Counted from the stretch's first letter, positions 35,097 to 46,422 are shown. The stretch is DNA of 64,000 nt from Chromatiales bacterium (GCA_027076405.1 JALTJN010000379.1:79843-143842); one strand, 5' to 3'. The notes: generated from the sequence alone by a model not told the origin. Numbers and translations: made by a program.

Positions 35097-38000
35097 TTAA
35101 TGTGTTTCCTTATCCTGAACAATTTTTGCGATATTAATTTTTTCAATGGGCACGGGTTGAGCAATTCCGTAACCTTGAACAAAATCAATTTCCATTTCCC
35201 TTAATAAATTAAGTATTGCATCGTTTTCAACATACTCGGCGACTGTTTCAAGCCCCATACTCTGGCCAATATGAATAATCGATTTAACCATGGTGATATT
35301 AACCGGGTCACCTTCCATATCTTTAATTAAACTACCGTCAATTTTCAGATAATCAACAGGCAGATTTTTTAAATAGGAAAAAGAACTTAAACCACTACCA
35401 AAATCATCGAGTGCAATTTTACAGCCTAGTTCACGTAAAGCTGATACAGAACGAATTGCGTTTGTTAAGTTAGCTATCATTGCAGTCTCGGTTATTTCAA
35501 AGCAAAGATAGTTTGGATCAATATTGCTATTTTTAACCTGAAAGATACAGTTTTCCATAAATTTTAAATCACTTAAAGACTGACCGGAAAGGTTGATAGA
35601 GAAGATAATATCTCTATATTCTTTTTGTTGCATAATTTTTATGGTGTTTTTAATTACCCAGCTATCAACAGAAGACATAATATCAAATCGTTCTGCTGCA
35701 GGTATGAATGAATTTGGCGGAACAGTTTCTCCATTTTGGTCGAGCATTCTTATTAAAACTTCATAATGTTCATGTTGCCGGTTTTTAATTGCTGATATTT
35801 TTTGGAAATACAATACAAACTTATTGTTATCAAGTGCGTTATTAATACGGTTTAACCAGTTAGTTTCATCTTTATGTTTTGATACTAAAGATGGATCAGC
35901 CTCATAAATATGCACCCTATTTCTTCCTTGTTCTTTAGCAATAAAACAAGCAGTATCAGCTGCAGATTGAATTTCCTTATCTGATCCACTTGCATTATTA
36001 ATAGTAACAATGCCAATACTAATTCCAATCTTGAATATTTTATTGTCCCAATTAAACCTGAAGTTATGAACGGTTTTTCTTATTTCTTCAGTAAGCATTA
36101 AAGCTTTTTTAATTGGACAGCCCATTAATAGCAAACCAAATTCATCACCACCTAATCGAGCGAAAGTATCAGTTTTCCTGATTTGTAAAGAAATAATTGA
36201 TGAAAGTTGTTTTAATAATTCGTCTCCTGCAGCATGGCCACATGAATCATTCACTGCTTTAAATTTATCCAGATCCATATAGCAAAGTGTATGTGTATGA
36301 TTATTATTATGAGCATCTTCATTAGCTTGATTTAATTGTCTTTCAAACTCACGCCGATTAATTAAACGTGTTAATGCATCATGTGTAGCATGATAGGACA
36401 TTTTCTGAGTTAATTTTCTTAACTTGGTTATATCCCAAATATACATTCGGAAAAGTTTAGTTTTGGGGTTGTAAATAATTTTTTGTTCGAATGTAGAACC
36501 ACTTATTTCAATATTGCGAATTAGTTCATAATCCTCTTCTAAATAGGAGTACTGATTATCGAGATCTAAAAAAATCTCATGTGTAACACCTAGTTCCATT
36601 ATGTCAGGAAACAGCTTAGTTGCCATTGGATTGGCATAAGTCACTTTTTCGTGTTTTTTAAATTCAAGTATGGGGTTAGGACTAAATTCGGGGAAGGAAG
36701 CTAAACGGTTAAGTTCAGCTTCTTTTTCTAACCGAGAGCTAATGTTATGAACGGTTGATATTACAAGCGTTTCATCATCAACTTTAAACGGGCTTAAATT
36801 TATATCAACAGGAAAAGTGCTTCCATCCTTACGTTGTCCTTCTAATTTCACACCTTTCCCCATTGGTCGCAGGTAAGGTTTCTGAGAATATTTTGAGCGT
36901 ATTTTGATATGGTTTTCACGATATTTTTGCGGAATTAGTTTTTCTATTTTATGACCAATAATTTCTTTACGTAAATAACCGAATTCTTTTTCAAATTGAC
37001 TGTTAACAAGAACAATGGTGCCATCAGAATTTGAGACGATGAGAGGTTCTGGTGTGGCGTTTAACAATTCTTTAAAGAGAGTTTCACTTCGGCGTAAAGA
37101 TTTTTCTTTTTCACGTGAGCTAGTAAGATCACGCATTCTTTGTATTATACCTATCGGTTCATTATTGTTGTTACGTATAACTTTTATACTAATTTCGAGA
37201 GGAACATGTAGTTGATTCTCTGGGTCGTCTGCTTCCAGTATTATGATAGTATCAAGTCTATCCTTTCGTGCCTGACAAATTTTACATGGGACTTCTTCTG
37301 GATGAGAAAGAGATATAACGAACTTTCCTATGGCTTCTTTCGCTGAGATGTTACGACTTTGGTAGAAGGCTTTATTAGCACGTAAAATTCTGTCGTCTAA
37401 GTCAACCATGAACATGGGCTCATCCAGAAAATCGAGAGCATTTGACCATTCTGATTCTGATTTGGCAATTTTTTCTTCATCAATACGCAAGTTACTTCTT
37501 AATTTAATAACATACAGAATGAGAGGCTGTAACACGAGTAACAGGAATAAAAATGATTCCAGCCAATACCGTTCAAAAAAACCAGGCAACTCTGTTTCAT
37601 AGGGTGGAAGGTTAAGTTGTTTAAATAAATGCCGAACCGGAAAATAATCCAAAGGAACTGTCCAGCCGGAACTACGTGATTTTTTTGCTGCGATACTTTC
37701 GGCTGAAAGCTTAAGTAATGCAATACTTGTTTCTTCTGCAAGTTGAGCATCTGTATGCTTTAATTTTGCAAAAGGCCATTCCGGATAAAGTAAAGATGAA
37801 TAAAGAAAAGGGAAGGTGGGATCTTTTTTAGCATTGATGATTTTAAATTGTTTAATATCTATCAGTTTTTCTTCTGCCATTCGTTCTAAAGTTGCTGTAC
37901 GAACAGTACCTGCATCTACCTCTCTATTAAGAACAGCATAAACAATTTTATCCTGAGGAAGTCCACTAAATTGTACCGATGAAAAATCTTCAAAAGGATC

Positions 38001-38504
38001 TATACCAATTTTTTTAAATTCTAACCATGCTATCTGAAAACCACCAAATGCTTTTTTGCTTACCCCCATAAAGGATTTATTTTTTAAATCCTGTAAAGAC
38101 TGAATATCCTCTCGGTCATCTCTGGTAAATATAACGGCACCAAATTGATTAGAACTTTTATTTTGTTTCTTTGTTTTTATAGTGATGAGTCGACTAACAC
38201 CATAAGTTGCTTCTAACTCAATATAGTTGCCTGGGTTTGTGATAATAAATTCAATTTTTTTCTGTTTAACTTCATTGGCTACTTGCTTAAGTTTTATTGG
38301 AACTAATGTGAAGTTGTAACCTGTAATGGTGTTATTAAGATAATCCATAGTGGGTTGCCACATTTCATGAGTGATACTTTCTCCCCATACGGCTAGTACA
38401 CCAATATGCACCTCTTTCTTTACCGCATAGCAATATTGGGAAAATAAAATTGTGGTCAAAAAAATTATTTGAATGGAAAAGACTTTTAGCCTGCTAACAG
38501 ACAC
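35097..38504 (-). CDS. PhnD-like sensor / PAS / GGDEF-EAL cyclic-di-GMP protein
   Basis: 1135 residues. Signal peptide (about 1-27), PhnD-type periplasmic domain (about 30-300), one membrane helix (about 312-332), two or three PAS domains (about 350-690, the first with PCKICQARK, a CxxC), a GGDEF domain with intact ARLGGDEF and an I-site RKTD five residues upstream, then an EAL domain. The EAL signature is EVLIR rather than EALxR, but the other residues for Mg2+ binding and catalysis are present: INLSGQSL, CFEITETAM, LDDFGSG, LKIDGSLI, ETVAEYVE, QGYGIAQP. Both cyclase and phosphodiesterase activity are therefore possible. The sensor half is paralogous to the kinase at 315-2162. Upstream of it on the same strand, 102 bp away, is the DUF3108 gene. 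Confidence 0.92.
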   Translation of the reverse strand: MSVSRLKVFSIQIIFLTTILFSQYCYAVKKEVHIGVLAVWGESITHEMWQPTMDYLNNTITGYNFTLVPIKLKQVANEVKQKKIEFIITNPGNYIELEATYGVSRLITIKTKKQNKSSNQFGAVIFTRDDREDIQSLQDLKNKSFMGVSKKAFGGFQIAWLEFKKIGIDPFEDFSSVQFSGLPQDKIVYAVLNREVDAGTVRTATLERMAEEKLIDIKQFKIINAKKDPTFPFLYSSLLYPEWPFAKLKHTDAQLAEETSIALLKLSAESIAAKKSRSSGWTVPLDYFPVRHLFKQLNLPPYETELPGFFERYWLESFLFLLLVLQPLILYVIKLRSNLRIDEEKIAKSESEWSNALDFLDEPMFMVDLDDRILRANKAFYQSRNISAKEAIGKFVISLSHPEEVPCKICQARKDRLDTIIILEADDPENQLHVPLEISIKVIRNNNNEPIGIIQRMRDLTSSREKEKSLRRSETLFKELLNATPEPLIVSNSDGTIVLVNSQFEKEFGYLRKEIIGHKIEKLIPQKYRENHIKIRSKYSQKPYLRPMGKGVKLEGQRKDGSTFPVDINLSPFKVDDETLVISTVHNISSRLEKEAELNRLASFPEFSPNPILEFKKHEKVTYANPMATKLFPDIMELGVTHEIFLDLDNQYSYLEEDYELIRNIEISGSTFEQKIIYNPKTKLFRMYIWDITKLRKLTQKMSYHATHDALTRLINRREFERQLNQANEDAHNNNHTHTLCYMDLDKFKAVNDSCGHAAGDELLKQLSSIISLQIRKTDTFARLGGDEFGLLLMGCPIKKALMLTEEIRKTVHNFRFNWDNKIFKIGISIGIVTINNASGSDKEIQSAADTACFIAKEQGRNRVHIYEADPSLVSKHKDETNWLNRINNALDNNKFVLYFQKISAIKNRQHEHYEVLIRMLDQNGETVPPNSFIPAAERFDIMSSVDSWVIKNTIKIMQQKEYRDIIFSINLSGQSLSDLKFMENCIFQVKNSNIDPNYLCFEITETAMIANLTNAIRSVSALRELGCKIALDDFGSGLSSFSYLKNLPVDYLKIDGSLIKDMEGDPVNITMVKSIIHIGQSMGLETVAEYVENDAILNLLREMEIDFVQGYGIAQPVPIEKINIAKIVQDKETH

Positions 38505-38606
38505 AATTGCACCCTGTTGATTGTAAAATGTTATTCCTTAATATATCGGGTACTTAATGGCGGATCTTTAGAAAATATTCTTATTTGAGATGGTTTAATG
38601 GGTTAT

Positions 38607-39335
38607 TTAATCAATTTCTTCTTCATCTAACTCTAAATATATCTTTTTTTGATTAAATTGGGTTAAATTAAGCAGGTTTTCGTCACCTTTGTGGTTAATA
38701 TTGAGGATTCTGACAGGTAAATAGTCCATATTTTCTGCGCACCAGAAGGTAAAACGGTATTTTGTTTGCGGGTCGTAATGTTCCATTTTGAGGGTGCTAA
38801 TCACCCCTTTATAGGTTGTTAAGTTCTCTTTTTTTACAAATTTTAGCGTGTATGTTTTGATGCTGTCTTTTTCTGCAATTGTGTATTTAATTGTACGTTT
38901 TCCTTTTTGCATATCGTGCATGACTGCAATGGAAAAACCGAGCGTATCATGCAACTCTTTTTCCAGAGGGTAGTATTCCTTTTTATAAGAGTTGTAAAAA
39001 GTACTGTTTTTATCCAGCCGTAATTCATAATCTTCGTTGCCATCGCTTTTTTTCTCATCATAGTGGTAAGAGAAAAATTGCAGACGGTTATTTTTAAAGC
39101 GTAACTTACTTGTTTCTGTGAGAGTGACATCAAAAAATAAAGCTGCAAGTCCGGCTGTTTTTGATACGGAGGTAAAGGTGAGAAACTTATTCTCGGAAGT
39201 TAGTGTTCTTGTTGATACACCGACATAAAAATTATTGTGGTAAAGGTCATAGGTGGCAGTAAAGTCTTTAATTGGGCTTGAAAAAGTAATGTTTTGCAGG
39301 GATAGGTATAAAAATAAGGTAATAAAATATCGCAT
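38607..39335 (-). CDS. DUF3108 domain secreted protein
   Basis: 242 residues from the ATG at 39335, which begins a signal peptide (MRYFITLFLYLSLQNITFSS); a longer reading would overlap purN. The DUF3108 pattern is present: FTATYDLYHNNFYVGVSTRTL, SKTAGLAALFFDVTLTETS, then YTLKFVKKENLTTYKGVISTLKMEHY and YLPVRILN. The predicted structure is an all-beta periplasmic protein of unknown function. It starts 1 bp after the purN stop, so it is translated from the purM-purN-DUF3108 transcript; this gene order is common in gammaproteobacteria. Confidence 0.9.
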   Translation of the reverse strand: MRYFITLFLYLSLQNITFSSPIKDFTATYDLYHNNFYVGVSTRTLTSENKFLTFTSVSKTAGLAALFFDVTLTETSKLRFKNNRLQFFSYHYDEKKSDGNEDYELRLDKNSTFYNSYKKEYYPLEKELHDTLGFSIAVMHDMQKGKRTIKYTIAEKDSIKTYTLKFVKKENLTTYKGVISTLKMEHYDPQTKYRFTFWCAENMDYLPVRILNINHKGDENLLNLTQFNQKKIYLELDEEEID

Positions 39336-39336
39336 A

Positions 39337-39939
39337 TTATGATGTTTTAATTTTATTCTCTGCAAATAGTCGAATCGCTTGTGGATAAATTTTGTGTTCT
39401 TGCTCATGTACTCGGGCGGCAAGGGCTTCAGCCGTATCGTTATCTTTAATTTCTACTCTTGCCTGTAATATTACTGGCCCATCATCAAGTTCCGGAGTAA
39501 CAAAATGTACGCTACAACCATGCTCTTTATCACCGGCATCAATCGCGCGCTGGTGCGTGTTAAGCCCTTTATACTTGGGCAACAAAGAAGGATGAATGTT
39601 CATCATTTTATGTGAATAATGTTCAACAAATTTATTGCTCAGGATACGCATAAAACCGGCGAGGATAATGAGATCGGGCTGGTATTCATCAATGACTGAT
39701 TTTAGCTTTTCATCGTATTGTTCTCGAGTTGCAAAATCATGATGGGACAGAACAAGCTGTTCTATTCCGGCTTTCTTTGCCCGTTCCAAACCATAGGCAT
39801 CGGCTTTATTACTGATCACAGCCACAATCCGAGCGGGCAGGTTGTGGTTGGTTATTTCATCGATAATAGCTTGCAGATTGCTGCCATTACCTGAAATCAG
39901 GACAACCAGACGTATAGGAGAAACGACTTCCGAATTCAT
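39337..39939 (-). CDS. purN: Phosphoribosylglycinamide formyltransferase (GART)
   Basis: 200 residues. It transfers the formyl group from 10-formyl-THF to GAR in step three of purine synthesis. The N-terminal VLISGNGSNLQAIID and the catalytic region MMNIHPSLLPKYKGLNTHQRAI (with the Asn-His pair of the active site) and HFVTPELDDGPVI (Asp) are all intact. The start codon overlaps the purM stop by one base. Confidence 0.97.
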   Translation of the reverse strand: MNSEVVSPIRLVVLISGNGSNLQAIIDEITNHNLPARIVAVISNKADAYGLERAKKAGIEQLVLSHHDFATREQYDEKLKSVIDEYQPDLIILAGFMRILSNKFVEHYSHKMMNIHPSLLPKYKGLNTHQRAIDAGDKEHGCSVHFVTPELDDGPVILQARVEIKDNDTAEALAARVHEQEHKIYPQAIRLFAENKIKTS

Positions 39940-40991
39940 TACTGAATACGAACCGCAATATCATTTTCTTTTGCTTCAATGTGTCCAATACGAACAGCAT
40001 GGATCTGGTTTTGTTTTAAAATATCCAGCGCTTTATCAGCATCACTTTCATTTAGAATCAGTACCATGCCGAGACCATTATTAAAGGTACGGTACATTTC
40101 CGTGTCTTCGATATTGCCTTGTTCCTGTAGCCAGTCAAATACAGCAGGGCGTTTCCAGCTGGTTTTATCGATAACTGCGCAGGCATCATCTGGCATAACA
40201 CGAGGAATATTTTCCAGTAAGCCGCCACCGGTAATATGTGACATGGCATGGACATCCACTTTTTCTAACAAGGCTAAAAGCGGTTTAATATAAATGGTGG
40301 TGGGTGCAAGTAAGCGCTCGCCTAATGTCGCACCATCAAAGCTTTGACTTAAGTCTGCACCCGAGACTTCAATCACCTTGCGGATAAGCGAATAGCCATT
40401 TGAATGAGGGCCACTCGAGGGCAGGCCAAGCAGAACATCACCTTGTTTTACTTTCGTGCCATCAATAATTTTGCTTTTTTCGACGACACCGACACAGAAA
40501 CCGGCTAAATCATAATCTTCAGCCTGATACATGCCCGGCATTTCGGCTGTTTCACCACCAATCAGTGCAGCATTGGATTGTTTACAGCCTTCTGCTATCC
40601 CGGCAACAACGTCGGTTGCAGCGGCAACATTCAGTTTACCTGTGGCATAATAATCGAGGAAAAATAGTGGCTCAGCACCCTGAACAATGAGGTCATTGAC
40701 ACACATGGCGACTAAATCAATACCAATGGTATCGTGTTTATTGAGATCCATGGCAAGTTTTAGCTTGGTACCGACACCATCGGTGCCAGAAACGAGAACC
40801 GGTTCCTTGTAACGATCGAGTGGAAGCTCAAACAATGCACCAAATCCGCCTAAACCGGCCATAACACCAGGGCGTTTGGTGGCAGCAGCAAGGGGTTTAA
40901 TGTGCTCAATGAGATTATTGCCTGCGTCGATATCGACACCGGCATCACGATAACTGAGAGATTGCTTGTCAGATGGTTCTTTTGTAGCCAT
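39939..40991 (-). CDS. purM: Phosphoribosylformylglycinamidine cyclo-ligase (AIRS)
   Basis: 350 residues. ATP-dependent ring closure to AIR, step five of purine synthesis. [20 protein letters not shown] at the N-terminus, [24 protein letters not shown] and [13 protein letters not shown] are standard PurM motifs. First gene of the purM-purN-DUF3108 operon, divergent from the DUF2066 gene. Confidence 0.97.
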   Translation of the reverse strand: MATKEPSDKQSLSYRDAGVDIDAGNNLIEHIKPLAAATKRPGVMAGLGGFGALFELPLDRYKEPVLVSGTDGVGTKLKLAMDLNKHDTIGIDLVAMCVNDLIVQGAEPLFFLDYYATGKLNVAAATDVVAGIAEGCKQSNAALIGGETAEMPGMYQAEDYDLAGFCVGVVEKSKIIDGTKVKQGDVLLGLPSSGPHSNGYSLIRKVIEVSGADLSQSFDGATLGERLLAPTTIYIKPLLALLEKVDVHAMSHITGGGLLENIPRVMPDDACAVIDKTSWKRPAVFDWLQEQGNIEDTEMYRTFNNGLGMVLILNESDADKALDILKQNQIHAVRIGHIEAKENDIAVRIQ

Positions 40992-41082
40992 ATTATTTTT
41001 TACCCTCAGGACTAAGTCCTGAATTAAGGATCAATACTGTTATAATGGAGTGGTAGTTTAACAATTCAGACAAAGGCATGGA

Positions 41083-42243
41083 ATGAAAATAAGAATAAAC
41101 GGCATAAAGAATTTTGCATTTATGGCAATTATATTGCTAATAACGTCCTTTTTACCTGTAAGTCATGTTAATGCGGATATTGTACAGCATTTATATGAGG
41201 CAGAAATGCTGGTAGAAGGTCAGGGACGTGAAGAGCGCAATTATGTTGTACGTGAAGCATTAAAAGAAATTTTGGTACGCATTTCAGGGCGAAACGAAGC
41301 TAGTTCGCTGGCTGAAGACGAATTGCTGGTACCCCGTCCTACCCGTTTGGTGCAGCAATTTCGTTACCGGAAGTTTAAATCTGATGAAGTGATTCCTGCT
41401 AATCCTATTGATGGGGCAAAACCTTATACGCAAAAGCTCTGGTTACGTTTTACAGAAAAAGCGATTGCTAAACTACTGCGAGCACAGGGATTTCCTGTTT
41501 GGGGGAAAAACCGGCCTGCAACTCTGGTTTGGCTAGTGGTTGATGATCAAAAACAGCGTATTTTGATTGGCAATAGCACACCACATATTAGTCGTACTTT
41601 TATTGAACAAGAAGCAAAGAAAAAGGGACTTCCTTTTCGCTTGCCATTGCTCGATTTAGCAGATCAATCAAAAGTGCAGGTGACGGATGTTTGGGGAAAT
41701 TTTGAAGACACTATTTTAGAAGCGTCAAAACGATATCAGACAGAAGCCGTTCTGGTCGGGCGAATTTATTTAAGTTTTGCTAAAACATGGAATACACGCT
41801 GGAGCTTATATTCGGCCGGTGAGCGTCATGACTGGGAAGTTGCTAATAGTGAAACATTACGTGCTGCTGTGAAAGAAGGCTTATCGAAAACGGGAGAAGT
41901 TTTATCGACTCGTTTTACACGAGTGAATTCTTCAGCTGAAAGTGATTCTGTTTTAGTACAAATAAAAAATGTACCAAATCTAAAGGCTTATAATAAAATT
42001 GTAAAATATTTAAAAAGTTTGAATGTGGTTATTAATTTAGAAACTTTCCAGATTAATCCGGATAATGTGATATTCCAAATTAAAAGTCGAAATGGACGTT
42101 TAGGTGTGGCTCAGGCTATTTCACTTGGTCATGTATTGATCACAGATATAAGTCAACCTGTTATGATGGGTAAAAATCAGGAAGCAAATACAGAAAAAGA
42201 AAAACAGATTAAAACGGATCTTATATATAAACTGGTACTGTGA
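41083..42243 (+). CDS. DUF2066 domain protein, exported
   Basis: 386 residues with a signal peptide ending near VNA (about 30). The DUF2066 pattern is visible: AEMLVEGQGREERNYVVREALKEILVRISG near the N-terminus and a long C-terminal portion containing TLVWLVVDDQ. The family is periplasmic and uncharacterised. It stands first in a four-gene set with the CDP-alcohol transferase, the AI-2E permease and hda, an arrangement common across gammaproteobacteria. Its last four bases overlap the next start (GTGA). Confidence 0.9.
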   Translation: MKIRINGIKNFAFMAIILLITSFLPVSHVNADIVQHLYEAEMLVEGQGREERNYVVREALKEILVRISGRNEASSLAEDELLVPRPTRLVQQFRYRKFKSDEVIPANPIDGAKPYTQKLWLRFTEKAIAKLLRAQGFPVWGKNRPATLVWLVVDDQKQRILIGNSTPHISRTFIEQEAKKKGLPFRLPLLDLADQSKVQVTDVWGNFEDTILEASKRYQTEAVLVGRIYLSFAKTWNTRWSLYSAGERHDWEVANSETLRAAVKEGLSKTGEVLSTRFTRVNSSAESDSVLVQIKNVPNLKAYNKIVKYLKSLNVVINLETFQINPDNVIFQIKSRNGRLGVAQAISLGHVLITDISQPVMMGKNQEANTEKEKQIKTDLIYKLVL

Positions 42244-42809
42244 ATAAACAAGACATTCCAAATGTTATAAGTTTGCTACGCATCATTTTAGTTGTGCCGA
42301 TTGCGTATTTTTTGTGGTCTCAAAATTATTTAATAGCGCTTATTTTGTTTCTCATTGGTGGTCTTTCTGATGGTTTAGACGGATTCCTTGCCAGACGTTA
42401 CAAATGGGAAACAGAGCTAGGCGTTATTCTTGATCCTATGGGCGATAAACTCATGATGCTCACCGCTTATCTTTTATTAGGCTGGCATCATTTATTAGCG
42501 TGGTGGCTGGTAGCATTAGTTATTTTCCGAGATTTAATAATTGTAACAGGTACATTGTTGTATAGAAAAATTATCGGTAATGCAAAATTAAAGCCGTTAT
42601 TTATTAGTAAACTCAACACTGTTTTTCAGATAGTACTTGTACTTATTATTATGTTTTCTCAGGTTGTGAGTTTAAATACATTAATCGTTGATAGTATTTT
42701 CTGGCTGGTTGTTGCAACAACCATAATGAGTGGTTACGCCTACATTAATGAATGGGGACGACGTGCCTGGAATATACTAAAGGAAAATAAAGAGAATAAT
42801 AAAGGTTGA
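42240..42809 (+). CDS. CDP-alcohol phosphatidyltransferase family protein (PgsA-like)
   Basis: 189 residues, about five membrane helices. The family motif D-G-x2-A-R-x8-G-x3-D-x3-D is present as DGLDGFLARRYKWETELGVILDPMGD (split here only for the motif). The length and sequence start IPNVISLLRIILVVPIAYF resemble phosphatidylglycerophosphate synthase, but this second copy linked to hda is often distinct from PgsA proper, so I give no symbol. GTG start overlapping the DUF2066 stop. Inner-membrane lipid enzyme. Confidence 0.9.
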   Translation: MNKQDIPNVISLLRIILVVPIAYFLWSQNYLIALILFLIGGLSDGLDGFLARRYKWETELGVILDPMGDKLMMLTAYLLLGWHHLLAWWLVALVIFRDLIIVTGTLLYRKIIGNAKLKPLFISKLNTVFQIVLVLIIMFSQVVSLNTLIVDSIFWLVVATTIMSGYAYINEWGRRAWNILKENKENNKG

Positions 42810-43862
42810 GTGAATATGATTGAATCAAGTAAAGGTATTTGGTTAGCTGTATTTGTTATTGTTTCAATTTTAATTTATTTACTGGCACCTATACTTATGC
42901 CATTTATTTCTGCTGCAATACTTGCCTATATTGCGGACCCTCTTGTTGATAAGCTAGAAAAGAAAATGTCACGTTCAATTGCAGTAAGCATTGTCTTTTT
43001 TGTTTTATCCATTTTCGCCTTGTTATTAATGCTTATTGTTTTACCGCTAATCGAAAAACAAATTGTGGTGTTGGCAGAAAAACTCCCGCTTTATATTGAT
43101 CGGGCGCAAAACTATTTAATACCTGTTTTAAATGATCGGTTTGGCATTGATATCGGCGCAATTGATTTTAATACACTAAAACACTCATTATCTGCTTACT
43201 GGAAAACAGCCGGTGGTGTTGCTGCAAATGTACTTGCTTCTATTTCACATTCAGGATTAGTGCTGGCTGGCTGGGTTGCAAACTTCTTATTAATGTTGGT
43301 GGTCACTTTTTATTTATTACGTGACTGGGATATTCTGGTTGCAAAAATTCATGCGCTGATCCCCCGGAAAAAGGAAAAAGTGATCAGTAAGCTCACAAAA
43401 GAATCAGATGAAGTGCTGGGAGCCTTTTTTCGCGGACAGCTTCTGGTAATGTTTGTATTATCGCTAGTGTACACCGTTGGGTTAATGATCGTCGGGCTTG
43501 ATATGGCTTTACTCATTGGCGGTTTGTCTGGTTTGGTGAGTTTTGTGCCTTACCTTGGGTTTATTGTCGGTATCGTTGTTGCGAGTATTGCAGCACTTAT
43601 GCAATTTCAGGATATAACCGTATTACTGTATGTTGCGATTGTTTTTCTTGTTGGGCAAATGCTTGAAGGTATGTTATTAACACCGTTATTAGTAGGCGAT
43701 AAAATCGGTTTACATCCTGTTGCTGTTATTTTTGCGGTTTTAGCCGGTGGCCAATTATTTGGCTTTGTTGGCGTTTTACTGGCTTTACCGATTGCTGCTG
43801 TTATTGCTGTTGTATTGCGCCATGTACATGAACGTTATACACAAAGTGAACTTTACGAATAA
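42810..43862 (+). CDS. AI-2E family transporter / PerM-like permease
   Basis: 350 residues, about eight membrane helices with a central soluble segment (about 90-150). Motifs include LIYLLAPILMPFISAAILAYI, RDWDILVAKIHALIPRKK, and the C-terminal VGDKIGLHPVAVIFAVLAGGQLFGFVGVLLALP block characteristic of the family. Members move small solutes or ions and include TqsA; the substrate is not predictable. The GTG at 42810 follows the previous stop directly; an ATG at 42816 is an alternative start. Confidence 0.92.
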   Translation: MNMIESSKGIWLAVFVIVSILIYLLAPILMPFISAAILAYIADPLVDKLEKKMSRSIAVSIVFFVLSIFALLLMLIVLPLIEKQIVVLAEKLPLYIDRAQNYLIPVLNDRFGIDIGAIDFNTLKHSLSAYWKTAGGVAANVLASISHSGLVLAGWVANFLLMLVVTFYLLRDWDILVAKIHALIPRKKEKVISKLTKESDEVLGAFFRGQLLVMFVLSLVYTVGLMIVGLDMALLIGGLSGLVSFVPYLGFIVGIVVASIAALMQFQDITVLLYVAIVFLVGQMLEGMLLTPLLVGDKIGLHPVAVIFAVLAGGQLFGFVGVLLALPIAAVIAVVLRHVHERYTQSELYE

Positions 43863-43882
43863 AAAATATTTTCTACTCCGCT

Positions 43883-44554
43883 ATGGCTCAACAACTCACT
43901 TTAAATATACAGCTTCGTGATGATGCAACGTTTGAAAGTTATTTTTCAGGCTCTAATGATCAGATCGTGCATAATCTAAAAGAACAAAAAGAACCTTATG
44001 TTTTTTTATTTGGAGACTCCGGCACAGGAAAAAGCCATTTACTTCAAGCTGCGTGTCTTAATACGGGGAAAAACAAGTTACCGGTAGCTTATTTACCTTT
44101 AAGTGAAGCGGGTTTAATGCCTGAAATGTTTGAAGGTCTGGAAGATATGTTCTTAATTGCGTTAGATGATATTCAAACGGTGATGGGAGATGAGGCCTGG
44201 GAACTTGCGCTCTTTAATTTGTATAATCGGGTGAGGGAAAAAGGGGGAAGCATGCTGGTATCTTCAGCCGTTCCGCTTGCAGCATTAAATATAAAACTCG
44301 CAGATTTAAAATCCAGATTATCCTGGGGGCCTATTTTTCAACTTAATCCGCTGACGGATACCGAAAAAAAAATAGCGTTACAGCAACGTGCAAAAAATCG
44401 TGGTCTGGATTTAGCTGATGATGTTGTGATGTATTTGTTGAAACACAGTCCGCGTGATATGAACAGTTTGTATGCTTTAATTAAAAAACTGGATAAAGCA
44501 TCGATGGTTGAAAAAAGGAAGTTAACAATCCCTTTTATTAAAAATCACCTATAA
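43883..44554 (+). CDS. hda: DnaA inactivator Hda (RIDA)
   Basis: 223 residues. One AAA+ domain of the DnaA family: Walker A FGDSGTGKSHLL (about 48-59), Walker B LIALDDIQ (about 93-100), and a sensor segment near SRLSWG. The N-terminal QLTLNIQL is a beta-clamp-binding motif, which is what distinguishes Hda from DnaA. With the loaded clamp it promotes hydrolysis of DnaA-bound ATP and prevents over-initiation. The domain IV DNA-binding part of DnaA is absent, as expected. Confidence 0.94.
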   Translation: MAQQLTLNIQLRDDATFESYFSGSNDQIVHNLKEQKEPYVFLFGDSGTGKSHLLQAACLNTGKNKLPVAYLPLSEAGLMPEMFEGLEDMFLIALDDIQTVMGDEAWELALFNLYNRVREKGGSMLVSSAVPLAALNIKLADLKSRLSWGPIFQLNPLTDTEKKIALQQRAKNRGLDLADDVVMYLLKHSPRDMNSLYALIKKLDKASMVEKRKLTIPFIKNHL

Positions 44555-44578
44555 GGCTACTGGTTTAATAAAGAACTA

Positions 44579-44974
44579 TCAATTCCTTTCTTTCTGCTCT
44601 TTTTTTAATGCTCGTCCTTGCAAGCGGGCATAATAAATTGCGCCAATATAAATTTGCACACTGAGATAAACCTCGATAACGGCATAGAGACGTTGTTCTT
44701 CGTTTGCCCAGGTTTCCACAACACCGTGCATAAAATAAAGCAAAATCACAAAGCTGGTCCACGCATATGTGTATGGTTTTTCATTTAACAAACCTTTTAG
44801 CGGAAATAATAATGGAGCAATAATAAAAGCCAGTATTAACCACGGTTGTTTATCGGCTGGATAGATAAATCCATGCCACAGGATGAGTAGTAACAAAAGT
44901 GCAAAATAACCACTTAATGTTATATAAAGCGATCGTTTAGGGGACATTGATTTTGGTGAAAAGTTAAGTAGCAT
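44579..44974 (-). CDS. DUF2069 membrane protein
   Basis: 131 residues, four predicted membrane helices (about 20-36, 45-60, 70-84, 100-115) and a basic C-terminal tail. It matches the DUF2069 family that follows wrbA in many gammaproteobacteria. Function unknown. It lies 10 bp downstream of wrbA on the same strand, convergent with hda. Confidence 0.88.
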   Translation of the reverse strand: MLLNFSPKSMSPKRSLYITLSGYFALLLLLILWHGFIYPADKQPWLILAFIIAPLLFPLKGLLNEKPYTYAWTSFVILLYFMHGVVETWANEEQRLYAVIEVYLSVQIYIGAIYYARLQGRALKKEQKERN

Positions 44975-44984
44975 AAAGAAAGTT

Positions 44985-45946
<962 letters not shown>

Positions 45947-46107
45947 AAATTTATATACTCAGTATAATGAAGATGAAATATTGCTTAAAATAACCTTTCT
46001 TGACAGTATTATAAGCGGGTGTTAGCTTTGTTTTTGTCAGTATTTATTTTTTTAATAAATCGACAGACTTATCTTAAACTAATTAAACGGAAAAGTTACC
46101 TGATTCG

Positions 46108-46422
46108 ATGTCATTTTCACGCTTACATAGACGTTTATTTTATCGCGTATTTGTTCTTTTGACAGCTTTATTGCTGAATGCCTGTGCGACAACGGCACCG
46201 GTTCAGGAAATGAGTAATGCCCGTCAGTCGATACAGGCAGCAAAAGATGCAGATGCAGAGAAATTTGCCAGTCATGTTTTATCTGAAGCAGTTCAACGTC
46301 TTCGCTCAGCAATCCGTGAACTTGATGCAGGAGAGTATGAAAAAGCCCGATTATTAGCATTAGAGTCTAAACATTTGGCATTAAAAGCCAGGCAGCTAGC
46401 AACCAGTAATAAGACTGAGTAA
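46108..46422 (+). CDS. DUF4398-like lipoprotein
   Basis: 104 residues. Lipoprotein signal peptide with lipobox LNAC (Cys near residue 26), then ATTAPVQEMSNARQSIQAAKDADAEKFA and AIRELDAGEYEKARLLALESKHLALKARQLA, a helical repeat-like pattern matching the DUF4398 family. Related short lipoproteins sit beside OmpA or LysM proteins and may act at the outer membrane or peptidoglycan. A LysM lipoprotein follows 166 bp later. Confidence 0.82.
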   Translation: MSFSRLHRRLFYRVFVLLTALLLNACATTAPVQEMSNARQSIQAAKDADAEKFASHVLSEAVQRLRSAIRELDAGEYEKARLLALESKHLALKARQLATSNKTE

